64,000 bases of DNA from NCBI GenBank assembly GCA_030686995.1, contig CM060693.1, positions 113,655,728 to 113,719,727 on the forward strand, given 5' to 3'. The position numbers were made by a program, and so were the translations under genes. The DNA comes from Artemisia argyi (lineage: Eukaryota; Streptophyta; Magnoliopsida; Asterales; Asteraceae). Each line of letters opens with the position of its first letter. Position 1 is the first letter of the stretch. This document shows, piece after piece, positions 48,038 to 60,044 of the stretch. The notes under the pieces were generated by a model, which saw only the letters and a list, made by a program, of their open reading frames with translations, did not search any database and was not told where the DNA came from.

Positions 48038-48785
48038 TGATGAGTGTCTAAATACTCATCATTTTATACCAATCTGAACTGCCAAAATATCAAAAAACAC
48101 TCAAATATGCATCAAAATACTTAAAATATCTTATAAGTGTGTTTTATATGTTTCAAATGCAAAATATGCAAAAACAGATGAAAAACGTACAAAGTTTGCA
48201 TAATTGGCAGTTTCAGTCCCTCAAGTTTCAAAAGTTGTCAAAACTAGTCCCTGGTTATTTTATAAACATGAAAATGTCACCAAAGGTCCTTTTTAATCAT
48301 AAAGTTACATATTTAGTCCTTTGGTACAAAGTTTCATAAAATTACAAGTTTAGTCCTTATACTTTGGAAATTGACATTAATGGTCCCTGGATGTAAAAAC
48401 TTTGAGAAAAATCAGTTTTGGTCCTTGTACTAATAATCTTTTGCAGGAATGGTCCTTGGGTGATAAGTTTGGTGATATTACATGTTTGGTCCCTGGAGTT
48501 TGAAAGTTTGGCAAAAATGGTCCCTGGGGTGTTTTAAATTGCAATAAATGAAAAATTATCATTTAAGGTCCCTATACTATTCAACTTTTACAAAACTGGA
48601 CCTTTTGATAATATTTTGGGAAATTACATATTTACTCCCTCAAAAATCCGAAAATTACATAAATAGTCCTTTAATATTTAAAAATGGAAAAATATGTAAT
48701 TATAGTCCTTGGTTTATTCTAACATGGCAGGAATGGCCCCTTGATTAACTTTGGAAAATACCACATCAGCCCCCCCCCCCCCCAA
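48038..48785 (+). repeat. Truncated 5' LTR of the second LARD-like element
   Basis: Matches the 3' LTR (52563 on) at an offset of 4525 bp, with few differences, and stops at a C-run near 48771-48784. It includes the 24-base hairpin start and the AGTCCCTGG/GGTCCCTGG array. Confidence 0.9.
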
Positions 48786-49666
48786 ACTCCGTAAATTGCT
48801 AACCGTAAGTTGTTACGTCACAAAACGTAAAACCGGGTATCGTAAAAATACGAAACTTGGAAGAATGGTTAAACATGTCATTATACTCCATAATAAAATA
48901 TAAAATGAGTGGTAGGTTCCATTTGGGTGGTAAAACCCTGCTAAAAATGGAAATACGGGTCTAAAACGCGTAATACGTAAAATGTACGAATATTGCGTAA
49001 AATTGAGAAAAGTAAAATATTACTTTTCTAATAGGTTATAAATGATTTAAAATGACTTATAATGTCTAGACTGGGCTCAGTCCAGTGTCGGTTGCTATTA
49101 AATGTCTTTTAAACATCAAACCGTAAGCCTAAAAATCAAGGAATGACTTATAAAATCAATGAATGATTTTTGGTCAAAGGAGGAGGGAAAAATATGTTGA
49201 CTTTTTCTAATAAGTTGAAAACTCAAATCATATTAGGAATGCGGTGCAGGTATAGGCTAAGGTTACGGCTGAGTAAAAATGCTTAAAAACTGAAAATTCC
49301 AGTTTTTCACGGCCGAGGCTTATTTTGGTCATGTTTTTCTCAGTCATGATTTATTCTCAAATAAATCATGAGTGTGTCAAACATTTTTCTGATGTGGGGT
49401 CACCTGACGGGGTCGAATTTCGTTGTGCGTAGAATTTCTGAATGACGTTTTACCCTAAAACGTGTAATTCCTTAATAACTTTCACGAAAATGATCTGACG
49501 AATGTCAAACATTTAATTTGCCATGGAAATGATTTATCACTCGAGAATATCAAATAAAAATCAACTTTCGGGAAAGTTTCGGTAAAAATGAATAGTAAAT
49601 GAATAGTAAAAGTGAATAGTGAATTTTCCGGGAATAGTAATTAACCTGAAATTGCGAATTGTTACA
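48786..49666. other. Unidentified segment replacing the 5' LTR end and ORF start
   Basis: About 880 bp without similarity to the rest of the element by eye. Rich in CGTAAA words and in GAATAGTAAA repeats near its end, finishing GAATTGTTACA. No coding sequence seen. It may be part of another LTR acquired by template switching or recombination. Confidence 0.45.
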
Positions 49667-51747
49667 CCAGAGACCATAACGGAAGTGGTGGAAATTCCTA
49701 GCTCTCAGAGCACACCACTTGTCCCACCTCCTGATTTTGTTCCTTGTGTCGGTTGTGGTGAACCGCTTTTCGGTTTTCCATGTCGTTGGTGTACATGTGA
49801 ACAATGTGGTAATGATATTCGAGACAGGAGTTGTTTGTTTTGTGGATCGAGTAATTCATTTGCTTATGATACTAATCAAAACTCATTCAACGACTCCTCA
49901 AATTTTTCCAACTACCCATCACATTCATACGAGCAAGAATCATATTATCCAAATCTCAATGATGCTTCGTATCAAAATACACCAAGCCAGACTCAACAGT
50001 TTTACTGTTGTGAGTACTGTGGTGGTTCACACTACAGATCTGATTGTCAATCGGGAAACACGCTTGTCTATGAGCAGGTTCCTGATAACAATTATGACTC
50101 AAACACATACGACTCACAGTCACATCAGTTCAACTATTGTTAGTACTGTGGAGGTCCTCACTTTAGCTCGGATTTTCAAACAAGGAATCCATTTCCTTGT
50201 AACAATTACGACTATTCGTTTCAAGACCTACCTCCACAGTACCAAATGAACCAAGCAACTCCTCAAAACCAGCAAGACCCTTATATAGAGGTTCTTGAGA
50301 AAATTAAAGATTTTAAGGAGGAGTTGGCTAATATTTCGTTTCACAATGCACCAAGTTTTTCTTGCGTACATTGTGGGGGTCCTCATGATAATTTCCTATG
50401 TCAACCGTATTATAAACCTGAACATTGTTCTAGTTCTAATACATCCGGTTTTGACACATTCACACCCCCACAGTTTCTACTCATTCCAAATTCTCGTGAT
50501 AAATCTATCGCGGAATTACTTGCAGAAAAACGAGATGTTAGAAACGGAGAAAGCATGGAGGAATTAATAGTCAAAGAGCATGCAGCTAAAATACGTGCCG
50601 CATTTTGCAATGCTGCTCTTCTTGATGACGATGATGACAGTGATGATGATAACGTTGTTATTATTCAAAAAGATTCATCAAGTTCAACTGTTGCAATTCC
50701 TTCCATGATTATCACACTCGAGGTTCCCACTCACTCTCTGAGCATGGGGGACGAGCATCTTGACACTATTCCTGCAAAGGAATCGGACGAATTCATTAAG
50801 TCTAGTGTTGAGAACCTTGTCTCAATCCCAAGTGAGTCACAGGGAATTCTTGATCATGTGTGTGATATCCCTACCCCCCCCCCCCCCCCTTGATAATCCA
50901 ATGATCAAATTGAGAATGTCTCTAATTCCAGTAATGATTGTAAATCTTATGAAGACATTGAGTATGTTGAGGCATCACTGCCTCATTCTGATGTTGATCC
51001 TCTTCTTGAGGATTTCACAGAGGAATTCACTCACATCATTCCACTTCTATCTAGAAGTAATGATGATCTCTTTGGCTTCGAAGCCGATCTGGAAGAGATG
51101 GAAAGTCTCTTACATAATGATCCTTCACTCAGTGCTTATCCCAACAGTACAGTAGAGAATGTTAATCACATTGTTCCTGAAGCATTCAAAACTACTATCA
51201 CCAATCCTCTATTTGAATTCGAATCTGAATTCACTTTGATTTCTGATAATCCACTCTTTGATATTCAGAATGAGGATTGTGATGAGTCTACAACGGAACA
51301 TGAGTTCACAGATTTACATCTTGTGAATGATTCTCTTTACGAGGAGTTCTCCTTTGAACTCACTCATATCATATCTCCACCAGAGTATGATAATTTCTAT
51401 TTTGATCTAGACATACCCTTAATATGTCTTGATCAAACGAGCTTAAAAGAGGAGATTCATGAAACTATGAATTCTCCTATTGAAGATGAGGAGTTAGTCA
51501 TGATTTTCATTATGATTTTCTTTCTTTTCTTCATATATTCTGTTCCCTATCCTGTTCTTCACTCCTTCGGGAATGAAGACATTATCTTTGACCCCGGCAT
51601 TCTCATTTATAAATTATGAGCTAGGGTCTCTCTGTATATCTCATCGGTGTGGAACTTTCACGTGCTTCAATGTTTATCCAAACCTCTTGAATGAAAGTCC
51701 GATTGAGATTGTTCCTTCCACATCATGCTTCCCCATGGACAAATGAA
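49667..51747 (+). pseudogene. Gag-like ORF of the second LARD-like element, broken
   Basis: Aligns with the 779-residue ORF at 17748-20087 from about its residue 128 on: PETITEVVEIPSSQSTPLVP, CVGCGEPLFGFPCRWCTCEQ, FYCCEYCGGSHYRSDCQSGN, SMEELIVKEHAAKIRA, HSFGNEDIIFDPGI. The second zinc knuckle carries a stop (NYC then TAG) and has lost a Cys (SSDFQ). A C-run at about 50874-50890 shifts the frame. Open segments lie at 49619-50143, 50246-50893 and 51098-51619. Pseudogene. Confidence 0.85.
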
Positions 51748-52562
51748 TTCGGGGTCGAGTCAAGCTAGCGACTCGGTAATCAAAAACAGTAGCATGTACT
51801 TAGGGTTTTCACCCTAAGTGTGGGGGAAATACTAACCCACATGTTGTATATATGTATATAATCCTCTAAAAAAAAAAAAAAAAATGTGTGTGTACATAAA
51901 CTTAAATAAAGGCTAAGGAGTATTTTCTTCTTACGTTCTAAGTGTTGGTTTAACACCCAGTACTTTGAATATTGAGGACAATATTCAGTTCTAAGTGTGG
52001 GGGGAGATTCGTTATTCTAACGAATTTAAACACATGTTCCATCAAGAACCCCCATTTTAGCCAAAATTTTAAAATTTTTTCTCACTTAGAACGCAAATAA
52101 ATGGTTATCAGTCCGCCATGTTTAACCCACATAAGGATTGGCTAATCCAGGAGCAAACGGTTCTTGGTAAAGATAACTCAAACCCGTTTATGGCTTGCAA
52201 TTTGCCCAAAATTGTATGGTACCTCAACTCGCCATATCCTAAAAAGCGAATGAGTTGGCTAGCCCGCAAGATTATGGCTTGTGGTAAAGGCAGTGGAAAA
52301 ACCATAATTTGTAATCAGCTCACCAAGATGTTGACTATTCCATCAAGAGTTGGCTAGTCCAGAAGCAAACGGCTTTTGGTAAAGACTAATCAAATCCGTT
52401 AACAGCTGGTGATTTGCTCAAAACCACACGGTTATCAGGTGTGCCACAGTTCTTACATCTGGCTACTCCAGAAGTGATGGCTTTTGGTAAAGAGTCTTTT
52501 CAAATCCATTAAGTTTTTCTCAAAAGATTGCTAGGGACTAGCAATAGTTTAGTGTGGGGGAT
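51748..52562 (+). repeat. 3' non-coding repeats and polypurine tract of the second LARD-like element
   Basis: Three GTGTGGGGG motifs lie at about 51819, 51994 and 52552. The last abuts the LTR and should prime plus-strand synthesis. A GAATATTGAGGACAATATTC inverted repeat at 51966-51985 precedes the second motif. Degenerate units of about 105 bp (GGCTAGTCCAG...ACGGCTTTTGGTAAAG) occupy about 52100-52510. All three features are shared with 16957-17747. Confidence 0.75.
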
Positions 52563-55500
52563 TGATGAGTGTCTAAATACTCATCATTTTATACCAATCT
52601 GAACTGCCAAAACATCCAAAAACACTCAAATATGCATCAAAATACTTAAAATATCTTATAAGTGTGCTTTATATGTTTCAAATGCAAAATATGCAAAAAC
52701 AGATGAAAAACGTACAAAGTTTGCATAATTGGCAGTTTCAGTCCCTCAAGTTTCAAAAGTTGTCAAAACTAGTCCCTGGTTATTCTATAAACATGAAAAT
52801 GTCACCAAAGGTCCTTTTTAATCATAAAGTTACATATTTAGTCCTTTGGTACAAAGTTTCATAAAATTACAAGTTTAGTCCCTATACTTTGGAAATTGAC
52901 ATAAATGGTCCCTGGGATGTAAAAACTTTGAGAAAAATCAATTTTGGTCCTTGTACTAATAATCTTTTGCAGGAATGGTCCTTGGGTGATAAGTTTGGTG
53001 ATATTACATGTTTGGTCCCTGGAGTTTGAAAGTTTGGCAGAAATGGTCCCCAAGGTGTTTTAAATTGCAATAAATGAAAAATTATCATTTAAGGTCCCTA
53101 TACTATTCAACTTTTACAAAACTGAACCTTTTGATAATATTTTGGGAAATTACATATTTAGTCCCTCAAAAATCCGAAAATTACATAAATAGTCCTTTAA
53201 TATTTAAAAATGGAAAAATATGTAATTATAGTCCTTGGTTTATTCTAACATGGCAGGAATGGCCCCTTGATTAACTTTGGAAAATACCACATCAGCCCCC
53301 CCCCCCAAACTTTCAGATAATTACATTTTTGGTCCTTGTGGTTTATAACAAACAAACCAAACCGGACCCTATGTATTATTAATAAAACCAAATACAAACC
53401 AAATATTTACCCAGCCCACTCCCTTGGCCCAACTACACTACCAGCCCACTCCCTTGGCCCAACTACACTACCAGCCCACCCTTTAATATAAAACGAGGTC
53501 AACCCCTTTGTTTGACCAAACCACCCCAGTCACGCCTTTTCCCTCCCAAACCACCACCTCCACCACTGCAACTCAATACCACCTCCACACCCACAGATTT
53601 CAATACCACCTCACCCACCACCTGTCCTACCCACTATCCTCCACCTCCACAACCTTCTAAAACCCTATAATAACCTCTCCACGCAATCTACAGTCCCCCA
53701 AGACTTTTTCGCACCAAAAAGCAATTTGAATGGTGGAGATCATTTAAAACAAATCAATGGTTGGGGATTGATGGGATAGTGTCAGAAAGACCCAAGGAAC
53801 CTCAAAAGTCTCTATAAAGCAAAAGAGAAGCAGGGATGAAGGTGTATTAGATTAGCCTTAGTGTAATTTAGTCGTAGTTGTGTAACTTGCCATTTTCCAT
53901 TGTAATTTTCATTTCAGTCAGTAAAACTCAGCTTATTTTATGTATTGTAAACTTTATTTGATCCTTAATTAAAGTCTTGTTAGTTAATTTCAGTTTTGGC
54001 ATTTTTGAGCAAATTTGACAAATTTGCTTAAAGTTTGTTAAACATTGTTAAAACCTGATCTATTCATTTCATTTAAGTCCAACTATAAGTTTTATTAAGT
54101 TTCTGAGTTGTGTTAATCAGTTTAGATCATACTTACAATAATTATCAAAAATTCCAATAAATAAAGAAAAAAATAAAAAATAGTGTTTGAGGAAGAATAG
54201 AAGCTGAGCATAATGAAAAATGGATGTGTATCTGGTTTAGAACCTTTTGGGAGGTGATAGGTTGGTTTCTTGTTCATGGTTCTGTGTTTCTCAGCTTGTC
54301 ATCAATTGTAAGTTTAATTTGCAATTTTTACTTTCTACTATAGTCTAGCTTATAATCTGCTTATATTATTGTTTTTGTATCAATTTAGTGTTGGATAGTT
54401 GATATATAACTTAAAATCATATGTTAGTTTATTTATTTTTCATGTTGCTAAAAATCTTAACTTGACTGTCAAATTGCTTATTTTTGATAATCTGAGTCTA
54501 AACTGTGTGTGACTGCATGTTTAAACTTATAAAGGTTTAATATGACAAATTATTACCTTTGGATTTGATATAGGTTATTTTAGTCTTGTGCTTTGAAAAT
54601 CTAAATTTCACCTTTTTAAAGGCTTGTTTGGATTTGCTGAGATAGTGGTGATTCAGGTTGTATCTATTGTTGTTCTGTGTTTGTGCATGATTACTTAGGT
54701 ACTATTAGTCAAAATAAAGCATAAAATACAGTACTTATTAATAAAATAGTCAATTTAGTTTGTAATCCTACTTAATACATAATCTGTTAAGTTTTTATAG
54801 GCCATAATCACCATACTAGCTTAGAAGTTAATAATCTAGCTTAATTTCACCTTATTATAGCTTATAACATCTTAATCATTCAGTAAATTAGGTTAGAATT
54901 TCACAATAGTCAAACTAGTTAAGTTTTACAAAAAGTCAAATTGCACCTTCCTCAGTTTTTTCCAAAATTGTGGGAATTTTATAGAATTTAGCATAAGGAT
55001 TCAGACTTTGAAATTTGTAGGAATAATAGTCTATCAGCTCAACTTTATTTTCCCATAGTTTTTATATTTTTAGGATTTTTTACCTGGGCCCCACTCAACC
55101 TCAAAATCACTTGCAGGGGAGGAACGCTGCCCTGCACCAGCAGACTTCACCCATCACCACCACTTTGGTGGTGATTTGTGACCACCTCAGTGGGCCCCAC
55201 TTGTCATACTTGGTTCCTTTGAACCCCCCTCCTACCAGACATTGATAGTTGACCACTTATTTGACCTAGTACCCTGTGGACCCACCCTGAATCAGACCCT
55301 TAAGGTTGTCCCATTTTCTGAGTTGAGCTTAAAAAGTCAAGTGCTTATTTGAGCTTATTGGCTTATCCAGTGATCCCCACTTGCAATTTTTAGCTCAAAC
55401 TTGTTTACTTAACTTATTAGAACCAGAAAATACCATAGTGGGTCCCACACAAGCTCATTTGAGCTTATTTGCTTAGTTGGTCAACTTTAGTCAACTGTGG

Positions 55501-56775
55501 AGGTAATAAGCCCCCACAGTGCTTATTATTAGCTTATAAAATAATTTTTTTTACAAAAGTTGTCTATTTTTAGGTATAATATAGTTTTGTAAAAGAAAAA
55601 TTAAGAAAAACAATATAAAAATAGGTGATAGTTTCTATTTAATATAATTTAATTTTAATTTTCATTTTTAGATTTTTATTAAGAAAGTTGCATTTTTATA
55701 TTTTTATTAATTTCCTTTTTGGTTAAAGTATTTTTAATAATTTTCTCAGATTTTTATTTTGTAATTTAGTATTTATTAGAATTAATAATAGTTTTATTAG
55801 TAATTAATTAATAATTAAGTTTTTAATAGCATAATTAATTTTTATAAATCAACACCTAGTTTTTATATTTTTCCTAGCTTTTATAAGTCATAATATAATT
55901 TTAGTAATTTTTCTAATATTTTTACTGTTCATTTACTAGTTTTTATAATTTAAATAGTTTAATTAAACATTAATTAATAAATAGAATAATAATTAATAAA
56001 CTAGTTTAAAAATATATAAAATAAAGTTTTTATAATTTTTTAGGATTCCTGTGATGGTTAATTAGATTTATAAAAATCTTCTTAATTATCTAAGTCTTTT
56101 TAGTATTTATAATAATTTAAATCATATAAATAGTTAATTAATAATTAAATAGTTAATAAGTAATAATAAATAGATAAATAGTAAGAAAAATATAATTTTA
56201 TTTTTAAAATAAGTTTTATAATATTTTAGACTTTTAAAAAGTTTAATTTTATATTTCTAGGACTTATTTTACATTTTATTAATTATTAGTGTATTATTAG
56301 ATAATTAATAATAGTTACTAAATAATAATAATTAATTAAATAATTAGTAATTATAAAATAAATATTTTAAGTTTATTTAATTTGCATTTAAGCCCCTAAG
56401 GTTTGCAAATTACTACTTTAGTTAAAACCGTTTTTGTTTCATACGCTTACGTAGAATTAAATTAAACGTACGCGTTTTTAGTTATTAAACGTTTTTAGAT
56501 ATCTAGGTTTCACGTAACTGTTCATATAGCTTATATAAGCTATTTTATTTTATAAAACCTTAGTGTAATCACACACACACACTTTTATCCCTTTCCTGTT
56601 CATTTTCACTCGATCACAGATTCGTTTTTAATAAAACATCGCACACCTCGTTGGGACATTACGACCCGGGGAAACACTGTATTCCACGGAAGCATTTGCC
56701 TCAGCTGTTTGACTATTATAGTTGACCATTCACAAGTGGTTGACCAATAATTATCTGACTGTTTCAGGCGAATCA
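52563..56775 (+). repeat. 3' LTR of the second LARD-like element
   Basis: About 4.2 kb, TGATGAGTG...GCGAATCA, flanked by ACGGC. It contains a short tandem duplication (CCAGCCCACTCCCTTGGCCC twice, near 53418-53460), a CACCACTTTGGTGGTG palindrome near 55157 and an AT-rich part (55540-56350). Confidence 0.9.
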
Positions 56776-58068
56776 ACGGCTATTGAAGAATCAAAGAATT
56801 TGTCAACATTGCAACCTAATGAATTAATTGGAAATCTAAAAGTTTATGAAGTTATTATTAAGAAGGATTCCGAAATGGTCAAAGAAAAACGAGAGCAAAG
56901 CAAGTCAATCGCCTTGAAAGCTAGAAAGGAATCTAGTATCGAAGATAGCTCATCTTCCAAAAGTGATGACAAAGAATACGCCATGGCCGTAAGAGATTTC
57001 AAGAAATTCTTCAAAAGGCGAGGAAGATTCGTAAGACAACCGCATGATGAAAAGAAAACATTTCAAAAGAGTAAGGATGACAAGAACAAAAAGATTGAAA
57101 GGAAATGTTTCAAGTGTGGTGATCCAAATCATCTCATTGGAAAATGTCCAGTGATGACAAGAGATCAAAATCACAGAGCTTTTATTGGAGGCGCTTGGAG
57201 TGATAGTGATGAAGATGAGAAAGAAACGACAAAAGAAGAGAAGTGTCTTATGGCGAATACATCAAATGAGGTACATTCCGAAACCGAATATTTTAGTGAT
57301 GAAAGCTTATCATTAGATGAAAAAGACCTAGATAATGAATATAATAGGCTATGCAAATTAGGACAACTAGTAATGGCCAAAAACAAATCACTAAAATACA
57401 TAAACAATCAATTGGAAAATGAAGTACTAGAACTAAAAATTAAAATACATCAACTTGAAAAAGGTAAAGAAATTTTTGAAGAATGTAAATCATGTCAAGA
57501 GCTTAAAGGTGAAAACGAAATACTTAGGGAAGAAATTCGCAAACTTGATAAATTTGAAAATAGTAGTCACTCACTTAGTAAAATAATAAGTATTCAAAGA
57601 ACATCTGGAGATAAAACCGGTTTAGGATTTAATTCAAATGAAGCTTCAACAAGTGAGATTAAAAATGTCAAATTCGAAAATGAACCTAATGAACAAAAAC
57701 CTCTAAAATCTTATCCTAAGTATATACTTATTAATGATAGAAAAATACCTCTTGCCAACAATGAAGAAGTAAAAGCTTTTTATAAACCGTCTTTAAAAAA
57801 CGAGGTAGGATCTTCTAAATCTAAGACAAGATCTAAAACACCACCACCTAGAAAACCAAATAATCTTAATCCTAGGTCTAAAATACCTCAACCAAGAAGA
57901 AACCAAAATAGGCAAAACTATAATAACAATAGTAATCAAATGTGGAACTACCAACAAAGCTACAATCCTTGGGGTATACTACCACCTTTCATGCATCCTA
58001 GTCAAATGTTAAACATGTTTGGACCAAACAACTTTGGACCAAAGAGACAATGGGGATCGAATAGCTAG
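56776..58068 (+). CDS. gag: Copia gag, C-terminal part with CCHC knuckle
   Basis: Resumes as [40 protein letters not shown], then the zinc knuckle [14 protein letters not shown] (C-X2-C-X4-H-X4-C). A Glu/Lys-rich coiled coil ([35 protein letters not shown]) follows, then a Pro/Arg/Asn-rich tail ([20 protein letters not shown]) ending [10 protein letters not shown] and TAG. The frame matches the N-terminal part across the ACGGC duplication, so without the insertion the gene would be one open frame of roughly 620 codons. The stop directly after gag, with no protease, marks the element as gag-only. Confidence 0.88.
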   Translation, partial: TAIEESKNLSTLQPNELIGNLKVYEVIIKKDSEMVKEKREQSKSIALKARKESSIEDSSSSKSDDKEYAMAVRDFKKFFKRRGRFVRQPHDEKKTFQKSKDDKNKKIERKCFKCGDPNHLIGKCPVMTRDQNHRAFIGGAWSDSDEDEKETTKEEKCLMANTSNEVHSETEYFSDESLSLDEKDLDNEYNRLCKLGQLVMAKNKSLKYINNQLENEVLELKIKIHQLEKGKEIFEECKSCQELKGENEILREEIRKLDKFENSSHSLSKIISIQRTSGDKTGLGFNSNEASTSEIKNVKFENEPNEQKPLKSYPKYILINDRKIPLANNEEVKAFYKPSLKNEVGSSKSKTRSKTPPPRKPNNLNPRSKIPQPRRNQNRQNYNNNSNQMWNYQQSYNPWGILPPFMHPSQMLNMFGPNNFGPKRQWGSNS

Positions 58069-58285
58069 ATGAACATTCCTTGAGGCAATCTTGAAGTTTC
58101 TCTCAACATAGACTTTTTCAAAGTCTATATGTCATCTTGATGATTTTGAAGATTTTTTGAAGACCACCGGGTACGCCATTCTTTCACAACTCATTGCCAT
58201 GCTTAAATAAATAAGCTTTATTTGATTACGTTGTTTGCATATATATAGCTTGCTATTTCCCTCTATTTGTTCGATCATATATATA

Positions 58286-58346
<61 letters not shown>

Positions 58347-59151
58347 TTACTTGCACATAACCTATATACGTCATTAGTTGACTTTCTAGAACTCCAGGAA
58401 ATTGTTCATTATCGAACCCTTTCCTTCCCCCTCGCGTTATTCTACTAAGTCCTCTTTTAGAAGACTCATGATGATGAAGGGATATGAGTCAAGTGGACTT
58501 TTATCATGCAAGAACGCCTTCACACGTGAACACTATGGATGAAACAAACTCCTTTCGCCGACTATATTCTATCTCCGCTATTATCTTTCAAACCTCACCC
58601 ATCAACCCATCCTTCACTCACATTTATACTTATATACATATATACACTTATTCACATATTCCCGAACACACCTCAAACCCCTCATCAACTTAACACTTTG
58701 ATCATTTTATCCAAAATTGTCAAAGGTACATTTTAATTATCGAAATGGTAATTAAAAATTGTTAAGTATTTTATCATCGTGCCAATAAACGTTTACGTAT
58801 TTTTGATATATTATGAATCTAATTATATACGTATAAATATATTTGTTACTGAAACTAATTCCGCGAAAATTAAAAAATTTCAAGGGTGGCCCCCTTAAAG
58901 ATTAAGGGGACCGGCTTGTTATCGGTGGCGGTCCCCTTAATGTTTAAGGGGACCGGCCATCTGACACTCCCAAATCCGTTTTCCACCTTATTTCCATTCC
59001 TAAACACTCGATTTGCTCATATATTTCTTCCCCACCACTGTTGAGTACGAACCAAAACACCCAAAACCATCAAAATCCTCCACCATATCACCAATCCGAG
59101 GTTGTTTCACAAGGGGCAAACGTTAACCAAACATATAACAACATCTTTTGT
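58069..59151 (+). other. Spacer between gag and ORF2, with likely ORF2 5' UTR
   Basis: No protease/integrase/RT sequence. It has a TA tract (about 58285-58345), a pair of hairpins (58891-58954) and a region ending CATCTTTTGTAAGTTTTCC at about 59153-59161, which contains a donor-like site. Confidence 0.45.
58891..58954. repeat. Paired hairpins with shared arms
   Basis: 58891-58909 reads CCCCTTAAAGATTAAGGGG. 58930-58954 pairs GGTCCCCTTAA with TTAAGGGGACC around a 3-base loop. The arms of the two hairpins are also complementary to each other. Confidence 0.85.
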
Positions 59152-59940
59152 AAGTTTTCCAACATGCATTTCATCACATTTCATTCAATTTGGTGTCTAA
59201 TCAATAATTAGGCATTTTATTAAAATTTATTTTAATTCAAATTTTAGTGAAATAGAAGCTAGGAATTGAACTACCAAATGCTTCCCATAGGATGAGGATG
59301 ATGTATTGCAACTCAAATTTAGTATAACATATCATTTTGTCAAAATCATTAATCGCCCATAAACCCTTGTTGAATTTCATTTTTCAAAAGGAACATTGTT
59401 GATATAACTCTTAAAAACTATTTAAAACTTACTACATTACATTGTTTTAATGTTATAAACAATCAAAACATACTTTTCAATTCGTTATAAAATGGTTCAT
59501 GAAGACAACATGGGTGTTTGGTTCATGAACAAACTATAACTATATGTGGTTATTTGAAACTTAAAACTAGCTCATAAAATTTGTTAATACTACTAGAATC
59601 AATAGATGTCATCAAGATATATAATCAATATATATATTGATGTTTTAAGATAATTTTATCTAGTTAAGGGAGCATTTGGTTTATCTCAAAAAAGATATTT
59701 TTGAAAACTAAAATTCGCATTTTAATCTTTTAATCAAGCTTATGTTGTGTCAAACTCTTATGAAATGGAAGATATATAATCTAATATATATCTAGCCTTA
59801 CTTCGAAATGAATTATGATATCATACTCTTTGATGTCATATATTCTAAACGAGTTTAAAATCAAAAATACAAGGAACATTGTGAAACTACTTCATAGAAT
59901 ATTTTTTTTGTGTCGAAGTAGAATTTCGTTCCACAAATAT

Positions 59941-59990
<50 letters not shown>

Positions 59991-60038
59991 TGATAGTTGT
60001 TTCTATATTAATTTTATTTTTGTTGTTATATTGTTTAG
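59152..60038 (+). other. Likely intron before ORF2
   Basis: GTAAGTTT at about 59154 and TTGTTTAG at 60038 have good plant donor and acceptor shape. The interval is AT-rich, has a TA tract (59943-59987) and contains no open frame of note. Inference from splice signals only. Confidence 0.45.
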
Positions 60039-60044
60039 GTGAAA

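Larger units (their letters stand above)
48038..56775 (+). mobile_element. Second TGATGAGTG-family LTR element, rearranged, inside copia gag
   Basis: Plus strand, 8.7 kb, with exact target duplication ACGGC (48033-48037 and 56776-56780). It has a truncated 5' LTR (48038-48785), an unrelated segment (48786-49666), a broken gag-like ORF (49667-51747), a 3' region with repeats, a polypurine tract (52548-52562) and a full 3' LTR (52563-56775, ends CGAATCA). The 5' LTR 3' half, primer site and ORF start are lost. It belongs to the same family as the young LARD (shared GACCCGGGGAAAC word near the LTR end, zinc modules and 3' repeats) but is more diverged. Confidence 0.88.

Noticed and set aside
49550..49804. 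Minus-strand frame at the chimeric junction
   Set aside because: Shadow of the plus-strand gag-like ORF; the same antisense frame occurs over the relative at 19551-19739.
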